Notes: a model not told the origin generated them from the sequence alone. A stretch of DNA of 12,481 nucleotides from an uncultured Collinsella sp. (GCA_900549555.1 UROO01000053.1:1-12481); one strand, 5' to 3'; numbered from the stretch's first letter, positions 5,998 to 12,481 are shown. Program-made: numbers and translations.

Positions 5998-7777
5998 CTC
6001 CTATATAAGCAGCAATACAGCCGGTGGCTACGGCGGTGGCGTTGCAGTCTGCCCCACGGGCAAGACGTTGGTAACGAACACTGAGGGCACGGCAATCTTT
6101 GGCAACTCATCTGCCGGCGCTGAGTATGATATCGAAGGCCATAAGAATAAACCTTACAAAAAAGATAACAATTCCGGCAATGACGTTACGCCCCATCTTT
6201 CAGGTGGTGGTCATGACAAGAATCAAGATAAAGATGCATACAACTCGGAGGTGTTTCGCAAGAACGGTCATGCCGATTTCTTCCTTGCGGCAAAGGCTGG
6301 CCATACTGATCCGATTGCGGCAGTAATCGGCAAGATGCTCGGCGGCGGAGATGCCAAGTATTGGGGAAGCAAAGAACGCAGTGATAACAAAGAACTCAGT
6401 GATAACAATGAACTCTATGAGGCTATCAATATCCCTGCCAATGGCGGCGTGAAGATTTATCGGAGCGTCGGTCTGTCTTCGGGTGTCACAGCTGGAAGTG
6501 ATGAAGCGAATAAAGCGCAGGAAGCTGCCGGAACTTTCATCACGGGCAACTATTCCTGGGACCATGGCGGCGGAATCATGTCGAATGGCGACTTGTACCT
6601 AGGCGTGCCTGCGGATACGTATGTCTACCCGAGCCTTAAGCTGAAGGCGTCAAAGGAGCTGAACGGCCGCGACCTCAAAGATGGGGAGTTCTCCTTTACG
6701 GTCTACCGCAAGGGTTCGGATGATCCTTTCACTAATGGGACATTCAATCGCGACGCTTGCACTAAGGTAGGAACAGCAAATAATGATGCATACGGCAACA
6801 TCACGTTTAACCTTGGTGAGCAGTTCGCAGCGAGCGGTACGGCTGACACGATTACATATTACCTAGCCGAAAATGCCGGAAAGGTTTCCGACATCACATA
6901 TGACCCCGCCGTGTACGAGATTAAGGTGACAGTCAAAGACAACACGACTGTGCTCATGCATGTTCCGACTCGGGGCGATCCGAACAAGACCACAGAGCTC
7001 AAAATCCATAACTACGAGATCGAAAACGTGAGCGCGGTCGAGCATCCCAAGGGCGAAACTTACTCCCAGAACGTTGTTGTGAAACGAGATACTACTGAGG
7101 GCTATTATTCGATTGTCGGCCCCGGCGAGGGTAAGACCTTCACCAACGTATACACCTCGTACGATTCGAATGGTTCCTGGGTCCCTAAGGCAACTAAGGT
7201 CGTTAAGGGTGGCGAGATGAAGGAGTTTACGCTCGAGTTTGCGGATAACGAGAGCTTTACGGGCGACAGCGTCAAGACCGTCTCGACCACTGCCGGTGGC
7301 CGCAATCCTCAGACCAAGGACTTCCCCGCGATTACTTACACGCTTGACAGCTTGAAGAAGAATGATACTGATGTTCCGGGCCGTGGCGCTTCCAAGACCT
7401 TCAGGTACTTTGTGCGCGAGAAAACCGATGGTTCGCTGTTCTCGCACTACAAGTACGACAAGTCGGTCTATCGATTTGATGTCACGATGACGGACCAAAA
7501 AGACGGAACAATCAAGGCCACCACGGTAACCTACACCAAGATCAAGGACGCTGGCGGTAATCCTATCGACGACCAGGAGCCCATTGTCTTTGACAGTAAC
7601 AATCCCAATGAGCACGGCCCCACCTTCACCAACACCTACTCCACCTCTTTACCCCTTTCTGGTATGTCGGGCGTCACGCTGACGTACCTTGCCGGCGCGG
7701 CGGTGCTTTGCGCTGCTGCGGCCTGGATGCACATTCGTCGCAAGGCGAATGCGAAGGGAGGCGAGCGTCGTGAATAA
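5900..7777 (+). CDS. 3' fragment of the adhesin: beta-helix end, two FctA-like domains, LPLSG anchor
   Basis: A 625-codon frame whose first start codon is a TTG at 5900 with no ribosome binding site. The first 30 or so codons overlap the 5' fragment out of frame. Sensible protein sequence begins at FVYSSYISS (5987 on), continuing the beta-helix. It is therefore unlikely to be translated by itself. In this numbering the isopeptide domains are about 246-417 and 428-580, and LPLSG is 584-588. A charged insert (about 82-175) with a six-residue tandem repeat precedes one further beta-helix-like turn, DHGGGIMSNGD. The gene's TAA (7775-7777) overlaps the next gene's start. Confidence 0.75.
   Translation: MTGAEAASSSRAVMRPHLKRAGYLSIAPIFVYSSYISSNTAGGYGGGVAVCPTGKTLVTNTEGTAIFGNSSAGAEYDIEGHKNKPYKKDNNSGNDVTPHLSGGGHDKNQDKDAYNSEVFRKNGHADFFLAAKAGHTDPIAAVIGKMLGGGDAKYWGSKERSDNKELSDNNELYEAINIPANGGVKIYRSVGLSSGVTAGSDEANKAQEAAGTFITGNYSWDHGGGIMSNGDLYLGVPADTYVYPSLKLKASKELNGRDLKDGEFSFTVYRKGSDDPFTNGTFNRDACTKVGTANNDAYGNITFNLGEQFAASGTADTITYYLAENAGKVSDITYDPAVYEIKVTVKDNTTVLMHVPTRGDPNKTTELKIHNYEIENVSAVEHPKGETYSQNVVVKRDTTEGYYSIVGPGEGKTFTNVYTSYDSNGSWVPKATKVVKGGEMKEFTLEFADNESFTGDSVKTVSTTAGGRNPQTKDFPAITYTLDSLKKNDTDVPGRGASKTFRYFVREKTDGSLFSHYKYDKSVYRFDVTMTDQKDGTIKATTVTYTKIKDAGGNPIDDQEPIVFDSNNPNEHGPTFTNTYSTSLPLSGMSGVTLTYLAGAAVLCAAAAWMHIRRKANAKGGERRE
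5966..6006 (+). repeat. Perfect 19-base tandem duplication causing the frameshift
   Basis: Unit TATTTGTCTATAGCTCCTA at 5966-5984 is repeated exactly at 5985-6003, and identity runs on for three more bases to 6006. Nineteen is not a multiple of three, so frame 1 (ending LFVYSSYICL, stop) is disconnected from frame 2 (FVYSSYISSNTAGG). With one copy the text reads LFVYSSYISSNTAGG in a single frame. Confidence 0.95.
6371..6406 (+). repeat. 18-base in-frame tandem repeat in the adhesin
   Basis: Units AAAGAACGCAGTGATAAC (6371-6388) and AAAGAACTCAGTGATAAC (6389-6406) differ at one base and encode KERSDN and KELSDN. A weaker third unit follows (NELYEA). It lies in the charged insert of the adhesin and preserves the frame. 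Confidence 0.85.
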
Positions 7778-9440
7778 GAAAGTTTGCTCCTTCCCGATCT
7801 TGTTTGCGCTGCTTGCCCTCCTGATCGGCACCTGCGCGGTTGTGTTCCCCGCTTCCGCGCAGGCCGCGCCGACCTCGACCGGTTCCATCACGGTGAGCGG
7901 CACCGTGGCGAGCAGATACGACGCCTACCAGATCTTTAGCGCCAACGTCGTCGACGGCGACAGCGACGCCAAGATCGCCACCAACCTCGCCTGGGCAAGC
8001 GACGCCGTGCGCGACGCCGCGCTGCCTGTGCTGCACAGCGCCGGCATGCCCAATTCCCAGACCACCGCGCAGGAAGGTGCCGAGTGGCTCAACACCGATT
8101 CCCACCTTACGAGCGCGCTGAGCGCACAGCTCGCTCGTTTCCTCCAGAGCTCTGGCGCCGTGCCCGTGGCCCTCAACGCGGGCACGACGGCCGAGCTGCC
8201 CTGCGGCTACTGGCTCATCGTCGCCGACGACGACGCCATCGCCCAGGGCGAGGCCGGCACCGCGCCGATCATGGCCCTGGTGGGCGGCAGCGCCGTCACC
8301 GTCAAGCCCAAGGCGGCGACCCCCAAGGTCGCCAAGCATGTGCTGGAGGACAGCACCGCCGCCTGGCAGAAGGCCGCCGACGCCACGGTCGCCGACGACC
8401 TGTACTGGCGCCTCTCGGCCACGGTCCCGGCGGGCCTCGCGGCCTACGACACCTATACGGTGCGGTTCGTCGACACCATGAGCGCGGGGCTCGACCCCTC
8501 CAAGGTCACTGCGAGCATGCGCGTGTACGTGGCGGCGGGCGCGGACGGCGACTTCGACGCCGTCTCGGCCGGCAGGGACGGGCGCGTCGGCACCGAGCCC
8601 GCGAAGGGCTGGACCGACATCACGGCCCAGTGCGCCACCAAGGTAGCGGCCGACGGCAAGACCTTCACCGTGCGCACCGGCGACCTGATTGCCGCGCTCG
8701 GCGGGGCCGACGCCTTCACCGCGGGCGCCCGCGTGGTCGCCGTGTACAACGCGCCGCTCAACAGCGCATGCAACCACGGCATCGCGAAGGGCAACCCCAA
8801 CGAGGTCTACCTGCGCTACCCGCGCTCTCCCTTTGCCGACCAGTCCGGCGATGCCGGCTTTACCCGCACGCCGAGCGACGATGCGTGCGCCTACACCTGG
8901 GATCTCGCGCTCATCAAGCGCGGTAGCGACGGCGACAAGCCGCTTGCCGGGGCGGTCCTGAGCATCGCCGACGACCGCGGTCGCACACTGGCGGCCGACG
9001 GCACGTGGGATGCGGAGGGCAAGGCCACCGTCACCACGGGCGAGGACGGCCGCGTGACCGTCTCGGGCGTGGACTCGGGCAAGCTGGAGGTCCGCGAGCT
9101 CAAGGCACCCAAGGGCTACACCGCCTTTGAGGGCACGCGCTCCGTGACGGTCAAGGCCGAGGGCCTGGACGTCGACCAGGTGGCCGCCGCCAAGCCCAAA
9201 CTCACCATCACGGCCGAGTCGCCCCTGCGCGCCGACAGCGCGGACGGGTCGACGGGCAGCCTGGAGGCGTCGCTCATCAATACGCCCACCGGCACACCCC
9301 CTAGCATTACCACCGGAGGCTTTATGCCCTCGACTGGCGATATGGCAATGTACGCCGCGGCCGCCGCAGCGGTCGCCGGAGCCGCGCTCATCGTGGTCGC
9401 GCTCCTGGTCAAGCGGGGAGGTGGCAGCCATAAAGAGTAG
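7770..9440 (+). CDS. Sortase-anchored pilin, D2 and CnaB domains, MPSTG signal
   Basis: Fimbrial subunit of 556 residues. Signal peptide 1-32 (cleavage after ASAQA); N-domain with the AYQIF segment (52-56); VTVKPK (176-181), which occupies the place of the pilin-motif lysine; D2 isopeptide domain (about 190-370) with YDTYTVRFVDTMSAGL and NPNEVYLRY; CnaB/SpaA-like domain (about 375-505) with Lys383, the E-box LEVRELKAPKGY (Glu443) and Asn504. The sorting signal is MPSTG (519-523), unusual for Met in place of Leu, followed by a hydrophobic stretch and KRGGGSHKE. GTG 7770 is chosen because AAGGGAGG (7754-7761) lies 8 bases upstream and the signal peptide starts there. It overlaps the adhesin stop by 8 bases, which suggests translational coupling. 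The DNA is far more GC-rich than its neighbours (45 of 60 at 8341-8400). It could be a base or backbone subunit. Confidence 0.9.
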   Translation: MNKKVCSFPILFALLALLIGTCAVVFPASAQAAPTSTGSITVSGTVASRYDAYQIFSANVVDGDSDAKIATNLAWASDAVRDAALPVLHSAGMPNSQTTAQEGAEWLNTDSHLTSALSAQLARFLQSSGAVPVALNAGTTAELPCGYWLIVADDDAIAQGEAGTAPIMALVGGSAVTVKPKAATPKVAKHVLEDSTAAWQKAADATVADDLYWRLSATVPAGLAAYDTYTVRFVDTMSAGLDPSKVTASMRVYVAAGADGDFDAVSAGRDGRVGTEPAKGWTDITAQCATKVAADGKTFTVRTGDLIAALGGADAFTAGARVVAVYNAPLNSACNHGIAKGNPNEVYLRYPRSPFADQSGDAGFTRTPSDDACAYTWDLALIKRGSDGDKPLAGAVLSIADDRGRTLAADGTWDAEGKATVTTGEDGRVTVSGVDSGKLEVRELKAPKGYTAFEGTRSVTVKAEGLDVDQVAAAKPKLTITAESPLRADSADGSTGSLEASLINTPTGTPPSITTGGFMPSTGDMAMYAAAAAAVAGAALIVVALLVKRGGGSHKE

Positions 9441-9548
9441 CTGGCAGCCCCACAGAGAGCGGGGCGAGACGTAGCGAAGCAGATGCAAAGACACAGACAG
9501 ACAGATTTAGATCAAATGGAATTCGAGCAGAAAGCAGAGGAAAAGAAG

Positions 9549-11312
9549 ATGAGCATGAGCAAGAACATCGCACGCCTAGCAGTAACCGCCGGCCTCACAG
9601 CAGCGCTGAGCTTCGGCGGCGTCATGGCCCCGGTCACGATGGCGTTTGCTGATGGTACGACGGGCAGGATCACGATCAATAAGGTCGACGACGCCAAGAA
9701 GGACAATACGTTCAAGGCCTATCAGATCTTCACGGCCAAGGTTATTGACGCCCAGGACGGCAGCGGCAAGATTGCTTCTGACGTTAAGTGGGCAGTGGGC
9801 GATCAGGCCCAAAAGGACATTATTACGGCTATTAGGGGTAGCAAAGACTATTCGGATTCTAAAAGCCAGTTGCCAACAGAGGATCCCATAACTGCCCAAG
9901 ATGTGGCAGATTGGCTTTCCGCAAATGTTACGACTACTACTGCCAGCGCGAATGGTGCCAAGGGGACGCGAGTCGCTCCTGGCGACGTACTGTACTCGAT
10001 TGCTAAAGCTGTGATTAATAACGAGACCGCTGTCGGCAATTCTATCAAGGCAGGCAATTCGTGGACGTGTTCGAACGATGGCTACTACCTCTTCGTATCT
10101 GACGGTCTTACGGATACGACCAAGCCGAACACTGGCACCTCCCCGATTTTCACTATCGTGGGTGGTAACCCCGTGACGGTCACCGAGAAGACCAGCATCC
10201 CCACGGTCGACAAGCAGATTCTCGATGACACTGCTGGTACGGATGCTGCCAATGCCGAAGAGAGCAACTGGAAGAATAGCGGTGATGCTTGGATCGGACA
10301 GGATATCGACTACAGGCTGACCGGTCACGTTGCGGACAATATTGCCTCGTACGATACCTATTACTATGAATTCCAAGATACGCTGAGTAAGGGTCTTAAG
10401 GTTGTAAAGAACTCCGATGGCTTGCCGAACGGTTTGCATGTCTATATCGTTGATAACGGCAGCAAGAAAGAGGTTGCACCAGACGCTGACAAGGGCTACA
10501 CGGCGACTGTGACCCCCGGTGAGACTGAGCTCCTTAATGTTTCTTTTAAAAATCTTAAGACGGTTCAGACTGCTAAGGGAGAGCCGATTGAAGTTGGCGC
10601 CGCTTCCAAAGTGGTCGTGACCTACAAAGCCCAGCTCACCAGTGATGCCGAATACACGACCACCGGCAACACCAATGAGGTCAAGCTTGTCTATTCCAAC
10701 AATCCCATGACTAATGATAGGGGCACTTCTGAGTCGGACAAGGTCACTGACTACGTCTTTGGTCTCGATGTCACTAAGACTGACGCTGACCCGAACAACC
10801 CTAACGCCAAACTCGTTGCTGGCTTTACGGTCAAAATGATCAAGGAAGGGCCTAATAAAGACGTTGAAAAATGGTTGAAGCGAGATGGCAGCTTTAGCAA
10901 CAACGCAAACGACGCCTATACGTTTGAAACCACGGGGGAGCACAACACGGTCTCTATTCCCGGGCTTGTTGCGGGCACATACCTGATTTCCGAGAGCAAG
11001 ACGCCTGCGGGCTACAACACCATCGCCGACTTCGAAATCACGGTGACGCCTGAATTCAATAAAGACGGCACGCTTAAAAAGCTCAGCGTGACTCCTGGTC
11101 CTGGTTCCGATATGGTCACTGCCAAGATTGAAGATGGCACGACCACGACCAAGATTCCCGTCACCATCAGGAACAAGAAGGGCTCCGGCCTCCCCCTCAC
11201 CGGTCTTAACGGCGTGACCTTCACCTGGATCGCTGGTGGCGCGGTGCTCGTCATCGGCGTGGCGCACCTCATCCGCAGCCGTAAGCAGGCTGAGGAGTCC
11301 GAGCAGGAGTAA
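9549..11312 (+). CDS. Sortase-anchored major pilin, D2 and CnaB domains, LPLTG signal
   Basis: Pilus subunit of 587 residues, paralogous to the preceding pilin: both have AYQIF early, GG--VTV--K before the D2 domain, and NEV plus Y. Signal peptide 1-34 (cleavage after AFA); VTVTEK (209-214) with the candidate polymerising lysine Lys214; D2 domain (about 220-395) with SYDTYYYEFQDTLSKGL and NTNEVKLVYSNNP; CnaB domain (about 403-542) with Lys410, the E-box YLISESKTPAGY (Glu482) and Asn542; LPLTG (548-552), hydrophobic segment, RSRKQ tail. It resembles SpaH/FimP-type backbone pilins. I use ATG 9549 with AGAGG at 9536-9540. In-frame ATGs at 9483 and 9516 would add a charged lead before the signal peptide. 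The 108-base gap before it has only a weak GCCCC/GGGGC dyad and no terminator, so it is probably cotranscribed with the previous pilin. Confidence 0.92.
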   Translation: MSMSKNIARLAVTAGLTAALSFGGVMAPVTMAFADGTTGRITINKVDDAKKDNTFKAYQIFTAKVIDAQDGSGKIASDVKWAVGDQAQKDIITAIRGSKDYSDSKSQLPTEDPITAQDVADWLSANVTTTTASANGAKGTRVAPGDVLYSIAKAVINNETAVGNSIKAGNSWTCSNDGYYLFVSDGLTDTTKPNTGTSPIFTIVGGNPVTVTEKTSIPTVDKQILDDTAGTDAANAEESNWKNSGDAWIGQDIDYRLTGHVADNIASYDTYYYEFQDTLSKGLKVVKNSDGLPNGLHVYIVDNGSKKEVAPDADKGYTATVTPGETELLNVSFKNLKTVQTAKGEPIEVGAASKVVVTYKAQLTSDAEYTTTGNTNEVKLVYSNNPMTNDRGTSESDKVTDYVFGLDVTKTDADPNNPNAKLVAGFTVKMIKEGPNKDVEKWLKRDGSFSNNANDAYTFETTGEHNTVSIPGLVAGTYLISESKTPAGYNTIADFEITVTPEFNKDGTLKKLSVTPGPGSDMVTAKIEDGTTTTKIPVTIRNKKGSGLPLTGLNGVTFTWIAGGAVLVIGVAHLIRSRKQAEESEQE

Positions 11313-11412
11313 CGCTCGCTCACCCATCCCTTTGGCAGGTGGGATGCGATGGCCATGAGACTTGCGGGCACTTTTCTCGTCCATCCACGTTCTTGCTTTG
11401 CCATTCTCTTTT

Positions 11413-11447
11413 CGGGGCAGACTCCGCATTGGAGTTTGCCCCGTTTT
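11413..11447 (+). terminator. Strong intrinsic terminator after the pilin genes
   Basis: CGGGGCAGACTCC (11413-11425) pairs with 11431-11443 over 13 positions including one G-U pair, with loop GCATT, followed by TTTT. It lies 100 bases after the major pilin stop and 76 before the sortase start. It would end the pilin transcript or let only a fraction through to the sortase. Confidence 0.8.
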
Positions 11448-11476
11448 GTATCTGCGAGCTCGCGCTGCGCTATCCT
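11446..11476 (+). promoter_or_regulatory. Candidate sortase promoter
   Basis: TTGTAT (11446-11451), 19 bases, TATCCT (11471-11476). It starts in the T-run of the terminator and would give a leader of about 40 bases. The boxes are moderate and the spacer is long, so this is tentative. It would explain how the sortase is expressed beyond the terminator. Confidence 0.35.
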
Positions 11477-11522
11477 GCTTGGTGCAGCTCTCTAGCGCAA
11501 CCTGACGAAAGTGGTGTGGCCG

Positions 11523-12413
11523 ATGTCACGTGCAAACAAACACTCCAAGCCCGCGGGCGGCAAGCGCCGTCGTAAGCGACTGCCGCGTTGGGCCGACCGG
11601 CTCATCACCATTGTCATCATCCTTATTGGCGTGGGCCTTATGACCTGGCCGTGGATCTTGGACCGGCTCGAGGCCTCGGGCGTGTTCAACCAGATCAGCA
11701 CGGTGTCCAGCACCGTGGACGCGCTGTCTGCCGAGGAGCGCGAGCGCATCCTGCTCCAGGCGCGCTCCTTTAACGAGCAGCTGGCGGGCGAGGCCACCGA
11801 GCTTCCTGCCGACCAGATCGAGCCCTACGCCCAGCAGCTCATCTTTGACCGAGACCCCATGATGAGCTGGGTCGAGATCCCCTCCATCGACGTGAGCATG
11901 CCCATCTACCACGGCACGAGCGAAGAAGTCCTTATGGCGGGCGTCGGCCACCTGGAGGGCACGAGCCTGCCGGTGGGCGGCACCTCGACGCATTGCGTGC
12001 TCACCGCGCACTCGGGCATGCGCAACCTGAGCATGTTCGACGACATCCATTCGCTGGAGCCCGGCGACCTGGTGCTGCTGCACACCATGAACAAGACGCT
12101 CGCCTACAAGATGGTGGACTCCGAGGTGGTGCTGCCCGAGGAGATGGAGTCGCTGACCATTGAGCCCGGCGCCGACAAGGTGACGCTCGTCACCTGCACG
12201 CCCTACGGCGTGAACGACCATCGCCTGCTGGTGCATTGCGTGCGCACCAAGTACAACAAGAAGGACGTCGACAAGCAAAAGTCGCTGGCCGGTCGCCACT
12301 GGGGCAAGCGTGAGTTTGCCGTGCTTATCGTGGTCGTGGCCATTGTGCTGTTGCTGCTGGACATCGTGATCCACGCGGTCCGCAAGCGCCGCAAGGCCAA
12401 GGCCTCGGCATAG
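11523..12413 (+). CDS. Class C (pilin-polymerising) sortase
   Basis: Membrane transpeptidase of 296 residues that cuts LPXTG-type signals and links pilins through a lysine. Basic N-tail, then a membrane segment at about 26-45; extracellular catalytic domain; a second membrane segment near 265-287 and a basic tail (RKRRKAKASA). N- and C-terminal anchors together mark class C. Catalytic residues are His163 (LTAHSG), Cys225 (TLVTCTPYG) and Arg234 (DHRLLVHC). FDRDPMMSW (Asp111-Pro112) fits the lid motif, Asp-Pro-hydrophobic, that blocks the active site in class C enzymes. The start is uncertain: ATG 11523 and GTGs at 11511 and 11514 are in frame, and none has a clear ribosome binding site. Its place after three candidate substrates supports a dedicated pilus role. 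It is the only sortase in the window. Confidence 0.94.
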   Translation: MSRANKHSKPAGGKRRRKRLPRWADRLITIVIILIGVGLMTWPWILDRLEASGVFNQISTVSSTVDALSAEERERILLQARSFNEQLAGEATELPADQIEPYAQQLIFDRDPMMSWVEIPSIDVSMPIYHGTSEEVLMAGVGHLEGTSLPVGGTSTHCVLTAHSGMRNLSMFDDIHSLEPGDLVLLHTMNKTLAYKMVDSEVVLPEEMESLTIEPGADKVTLVTCTPYGVNDHRLLVHCVRTKYNKKDVDKQKSLAGRHWGKREFAVLIVVVAIVLLLLDIVIHAVRKRRKAKASA

Positions 12414-12427
12414 GACGTCGTTCAGAA

Positions 12428-12460
12428 CCACCACAAAGGGGACAGGCACCTTTGTGGTGG
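12428..12460 (+). repeat. REP-like hairpin, copy d
   Basis: Identical over 33 bases to copy b (12-base arms, loop GGACAGGCA), 14 bases after the sortase stop. Here the tail is TCGGGACTTCC instead of a T-run, so it is a weaker terminator candidate than copies a and b. Confidence 0.85.
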
Positions 12461-12471
12461 TCGGGACTTCC

Positions 12472-12481
12472 AAACCATCAC
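12472..12481 (+). repeat. Possible start of a second copy of the 2727-2791 inverted repeat
   Basis: The window ends in AAACCATCAC, which equals the first ten bases of the left arm at 2727. It lies near a CCACCAC-type hairpin, as the other copy does. Only ten bases are visible, so this is tentative. Confidence 0.4.

Larger units (their letters stand above)
4276..7777 (+). pseudogene. Large LPXTG-type pilus adhesin gene, interrupted by a 19-base tandem duplication (possible phase-OFF allele)
   Basis: Read as a whole, this is one gene. Dropping one 19-base copy at 5966-6006 gives an uninterrupted frame of 1160 residues. Order of parts: signal peptide (1-45, cleavage after SQAIA); acidic low-complexity linker (about 55-125); a right-handed beta-helix (about 135-620) with many GGxIxGN-type turns such as GGVIAGNSAYSGGG and GGYITNN; a charged insert; two FctA/Spy0128-like domains (about 781-952 and 963-1115), each with an early Lys, a Glu (YYLAEN, FVREK) and a final FTN for the internal Lys-Asn isopeptide bond; LPLSG (1119-1123), a hydrophobic segment and a basic tail. 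The likely role is ancillary or tip adhesin of the pilus, anchored by sortase. ATG 4276 follows a strong GGAGGAG (4263-4269). The two reading frames are listed separately. Confidence 0.75.

Noticed and set aside
6971..6979. RGD tripeptide in the first FctA-like domain as an integrin-binding motif
   Set aside because: Three residues occur by chance often, and there is no supporting context. It is also downstream of the frameshift in this allele.
9441..9548. Terminator between the two pilins
   Set aside because: Only a 5-bp GCCCC/GGGGC dyad at 9447-9465 without a T-run, too weak to call.
11325..11346. Hairpin CATCCC/GGGATG after the major pilin
   Set aside because: Six pairs with a ten-base loop and no T-run. 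The stronger terminator at 11413 makes it unnecessary.
7674..11429. Very long open frames on the minus strand (606 codons at 7674-9494, 617 codons at 9576-11429)
   Set aside because: They are codon-for-codon in register with the sense pilin genes, so they stay open simply because TTA, CTA and TCA are avoided in the sense frame. Their translations are rich in R, G, H and V and show no domain or ribosome binding site. The same explains the minus-strand frames at 1893-2702, 2411-3763 and 11526-12473.

Overview
The window looks like a stretch of chromosome from a gut actinobacterium of the class Coriobacteriia, most like Collinsella. That placement is an inference. It rests on GC-rich coding sequence with near-avoidance of TTA, CTA and TCA codons, actinobacterial-style sortase-assembled pilins, and repeated hairpins with a GGGACAGG loop core that I recall from that group. 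All genes lie on the + strand.

Left third (1-3817), housekeeping and accessory genes: the 3' part of a MoaC-MobB fusion (molybdenum cofactor synthesis; 5' end outside the window), a 12-TM major facilitator exporter, and a Cof-type HAD phosphatase. They are separate transcription units. Each ends in one or two repeated hairpins, and the two downstream genes have promoter-like sequences directly after a hairpin.

Middle (3818-4275): about 460 bases without a convincing gene, strongly AT-rich in its second half. It holds a run of hairpins, three TCTGAGCA motifs (two forming an inverted repeat), a candidate promoter, and a strong ribosome binding site for the first pilus gene.

Right two thirds (4276-12413), a sortase-dependent pilus locus: (1) a very large surface protein with a signal peptide, acidic linker, right-handed beta-helix, two FctA/Spy0128-like isopeptide domains and an LPLSG sorting signal, probably the ancillary or tip adhesin; (2) a GC-rich D2/CnaB pilin ending in MPSTG, whose start overlaps the stop of (1); (3) a paralogous D2/CnaB pilin ending in LPLTG; (4) after a strong intrinsic terminator, a class C sortase that would polymerise the pilins. 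The order adhesin, pilin, pilin, sortase is a classic pilus island.

The most interesting point is in the adhesin gene. A 19-base perfect tandem duplication (5966-6006) shifts the frame and stops translation at 5997. Removing one copy restores one uninterrupted 1160-residue protein. This fits a reversible slippage switch that toggles the protein between cell-anchored and truncated forms. A fixed pseudogene or an assembly or sequencing error are the alternatives. Other signals are the GC mosaicism of the pilin cluster, the hairpin family at 3' ends of genes, and a second inverted-repeat family.
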